Source: Candidatus Staskawiczbacteria bacterium
GTDB taxonomy: Bacteria; Patescibacteriota; Minisyncoccia; Minisyncoccales; Staskawiczbacteraceae
Assembly (NCBI GenBank): GCA_943357015.1
Contig: CALRFZ010000007.1
Span: 1 to 29,575 of the forward strand
Length of the DNA stretch: 29,575 nucleotides
Reading direction: 5' to 3'
The notes beneath the pieces were generated by a model. That model ran no database searches, was not told the DNA's origin, and was given only the letters and a program-made list of their open reading frames with translations. The position numbers and the translations under genes are program-made. Shown piece by piece: positions 28,427 to 29,575 of the stretch (the stretch's first letter is position 1; every line of letters begins with the position of its first letter).

Positions 28427-28614
28427 TAAATTTCTTCAATTAAATATCCCTTAAAAATCGCAAATGATTTTATATCCCCCTTCAAAACTTTTCTATTCTC
28501 AAAGGTAACATATCTTGATTTCCGGTCAATAAATTTATCAACAAACTCTTCCCCATTCTTTAAAACTACTTTTACCCGCTTACCCTTTTTAACTGCCGTA
28601 TGTGGAGTTTTCAT
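28426..28614 (-). CDS. Small basic Sm-like protein, conserved in CPR (62 aa)
   Basis: This 62-aa protein has a basic start, KTPHTAVKKGKRVKVVLKNG (about 2-21), then alternating strand-like segments EEFVDKFIDR, RYVTFEN and VLKGDIKSFAIFK. The pattern of a basic N-terminus, a Gly-containing turn and five short strands resembles the small beta-barrel of Sm/Hfq proteins, so an RNA-binding role is a reasonable guess; I recall similar short CPR proteins without annotation. It starts one nt after the CYTH gene stop, so the two are co-translated. A stem-loop terminator begins at its stop codon. The fold is inferred from pattern only. Confidence 0.7.
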   Translation of the reverse strand: MKTPHTAVKKGKRVKVVLKNGEEFVDKFIDRKSRYVTFENRKVLKGDIKSFAIFKGYLIEEI

Positions 28615-28615
28615 A

Positions 28616-29182
28616 TTAATTACCCTTCATCTTTTCCAAAATCATAATCGGATACCCCTTTTTTATTTCAATTTGCCTAGCATTTTTAATGCCAGGATTG
28701 TCTAAAAAATTAAAGCACGCTCTTCGTGCCTCATCAGCAGTCTTAAAATCTCCTTTTGCCTCCACTTCTATAAAATCACCCAGGTCTTTAATTTTATCCA
28801 ATGCTATTTCTAAATCTCCACAATCCCAATATTCTCGTCGTTTATCAACGGTAACCACTTTTTTAAAATCTAAAAAGTTAAGAATTTTCTTAAACTCCTC
28901 TTTATCTGAAATTTCTGTTTCGTATTCTTCTCCATACTCATAATTTCCATCTGCATGGATGTTCATAGCTCGAGTATATTCAAAAACTACTTTATCAGGA
29001 TTAGTCCTCAACCTCAACCATTCAATGGGTTGCGGTTTTCGTGTCAAAAAATCCCTATGAGCTGGATCATAATACTCATCAATCTGGTGGATTGATTTTA
29101 TAAGTTTGCCGATAGCAGAAACTTTTGTCTTAATTTCTTCAAAATTATCGACGGCTATTTTTATTTCAATTTCAATATTCAT
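28616..29182 (-). CDS. CYTH-domain protein (class IV adenylyl cyclase / thiamine-triphosphatase-like)
   Basis: This 188-aa protein has the ExExK motif (IEIEIK at residues 3-8) that opens the CYTH triphosphate tunnel, followed by QIDEYYD (about 38-44), IEWLRLRT (about 58-65), a VVFEYTRA strand, the acidic YETEI segment, VDKRREYW, LEIALDKIKDLGDFIEVE and a C-terminal helix. The Arg and Lys pairs and Glu/Asp residues needed for triphosphate and metal binding are present. CYTH proteins hydrolyse inorganic or thiamine triphosphate or make cAMP; the CyaB-like DLGDFIEVE segment does not settle which. It lies one nt before the 62-aa protein gene and about 120 nt after the hsdR fragment. Confidence 0.9.
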   Translation of the reverse strand: MNIEIEIKIAVDNFEEIKTKVSAIGKLIKSIHQIDEYYDPAHRDFLTRKPQPIEWLRLRTNPDKVVFEYTRAMNIHADGNYEYGEEYETEISDKEEFKKILNFLDFKKVVTVDKRREYWDCGDLEIALDKIKDLGDFIEVEAKGDFKTADEARRACFNFLDNPGIKNARQIEIKKGYPIMILEKMKGN

Positions 29183-29238
29183 AAATTTGTTTTTCTTTTA
29201 TTCTGCCTTTTCTATAGTAAAAATGCAATTTCCTGAAG

Positions 29239-29301
29239 TTATTCTGCTTCATATTTTCCTGAATCTTCCTCTTTTGCTTTTTCAAATACTTCTTCGTCCA
29301 T
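29239..29301 (-). CDS. Possible 20-aa ORF after hsdR
   Basis: ATG at 29301, 4 nt past the hsdR stop, to TAA at 29239. The peptide is Glu/Lys-rich (VFEKAKEEDSGKYEAE). It could be a short translated ORF or the remnant of a longer downstream gene; nothing identifies it. Confidence 0.2.
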   Translation of the reverse strand: MDEEVFEKAKEEDSGKYEAE

Positions 29302-29305
29302 AAAT

Positions 29306-29575
29306 TTATACAGGCAAATATTCTCTATAAACTCGCACGGTTTCAAAATAAATAGATTCAATCAATCTTTTTGTCTGCATCTCTTCAACAATTCCTTTCT
29401 GAAGCAAAAGCAGTCGAACATTTTGGCGAATACGTGCTTTTATTGTTTCGTTGTTAGTCCAGTCAATTGCCAAGTCACGCCTAATACGCTTCGTGAGCTC
29501 TTTCACAAATTCTTTAATATCAATTCCGGCATTTTTTAGATCGGGATTTTTTTCAAGCGTGTCGTAAAACACAAT
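29306..29575 (-). CDS. hsdR: Type I restriction enzyme HsdR subunit, C-terminal end (partial)
   Basis: The open frame runs off the window edge; the last 90 residues are visible. They match the C-terminal helical region (DUF3387) of type I restriction R subunits: FVKELTKRIRRDLAIDWTNNETIKARIRQNVRLLLLQKGI, where the IRR...DWT..E..KA..R sequence is the recognisable signature. This part contacts the methylase core of the HsdRMS complex; the nuclease and helicase domains lie outside the window. The TAA at 29306 ends the gene. The rest of the system, hsdS and hsdM, should lie beyond 29575. A GTG near 29572 is not the true start. Confidence 0.82.
   Translation of the reverse strand: MVFYDTLEKNPDLKNAGIDIKEFVKELTKRIRRDLAIDWTNNETIKARIRQNVRLLLLQKGIVEEMQTKRLIESIYFETVRVYREYLPV

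Overview
The window reads like a stretch of a Patescibacteria (CPR) chromosome, most like a Parcubacteria-type lineage. It is AT-rich and densely packed, and most proteins are short. Several small conserved membrane proteins (128, 154, 163 and 62 aa) resemble families I remember from CPR genomes, and a stand-alone SWIB protein and a basic, divergent FtsZ fit the same picture. UGA acts as a stop (the nuclease gene ending at 13908), which argues against the UGA-glycine lineages Gracilibacteria and Absconditabacteria. The taxonomic call is inference. There are no rRNA genes, insertion sequences, CRISPR arrays or phage genes. Most starts lack a Shine-Dalgarno sequence, and several first genes have a -10 box ending about 7 nt before the ATG, as expected for leaderless mRNAs.

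Layout. 20-1542 (-): an iron-exporter-like VIT/MbfA membrane domain, a small membrane protein and an anchored FKBP prolyl isomerase. 1621-2998 (-): a DEAD-box RNA helicase with a consensus promoter. 3122-7226 (+): a YknXYZ/MacAB-like exporter (adaptor, permease, ATPase) followed by a LUD-domain protein. 7290-13436 (-): six closely spaced genes for a divergent FtsZ, GalU, a HAD phosphatase, a putative Fe-S PD-(D/E)XK nuclease, a Pif1-like helicase and an SDR oxidoreductase. 13533-15062 (-): DUF167/YggU, an anchored SNase nuclease, a secreted Cys-rich protein and tRNA-Ile(GAU). 15104-16674 (-): TrhO tRNA hydroxylase and a two-helix membrane protein. 16912-17327 (+): SWIB. 17337-19346 (-): an ECF sigma factor, an overlapping membrane protein (candidate anti-sigma) and a secreted helical protein behind a highly structured leader RNA. 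19468-20160 (+): a ferric-reductase-like membrane protein.

20177-28314 (-) is a copper/thiol-redox island: DUF2127, two tandem 32-aa ORFs, a Cys/Met-motif membrane protein, an HMA-DsbD-like-cupredoxin fusion, DsbA, a His-rich anchored protein, a free cupredoxin, a Met-rich anchored protein, CopA and YceI. CopA would pump Cu(I) out, the cupredoxins and Met/His/Cys proteins would bind it outside the membrane, and the DsbA and DsbD-like proteins would handle extracytoplasmic thiols. No recognisable copper sensor is encoded. The right end (28383-29575, -) holds a small Sm-like protein, a CYTH protein and the C-terminus of a type I restriction HsdR subunit cut by the window edge.

The most novel-looking items are the pseudoknot-containing leader RNA at 17850-17996, the tandem small ORFs at 27614-27812, and the FtsZ with a Lys-rich N-terminal tail and an altered tubulin signature.
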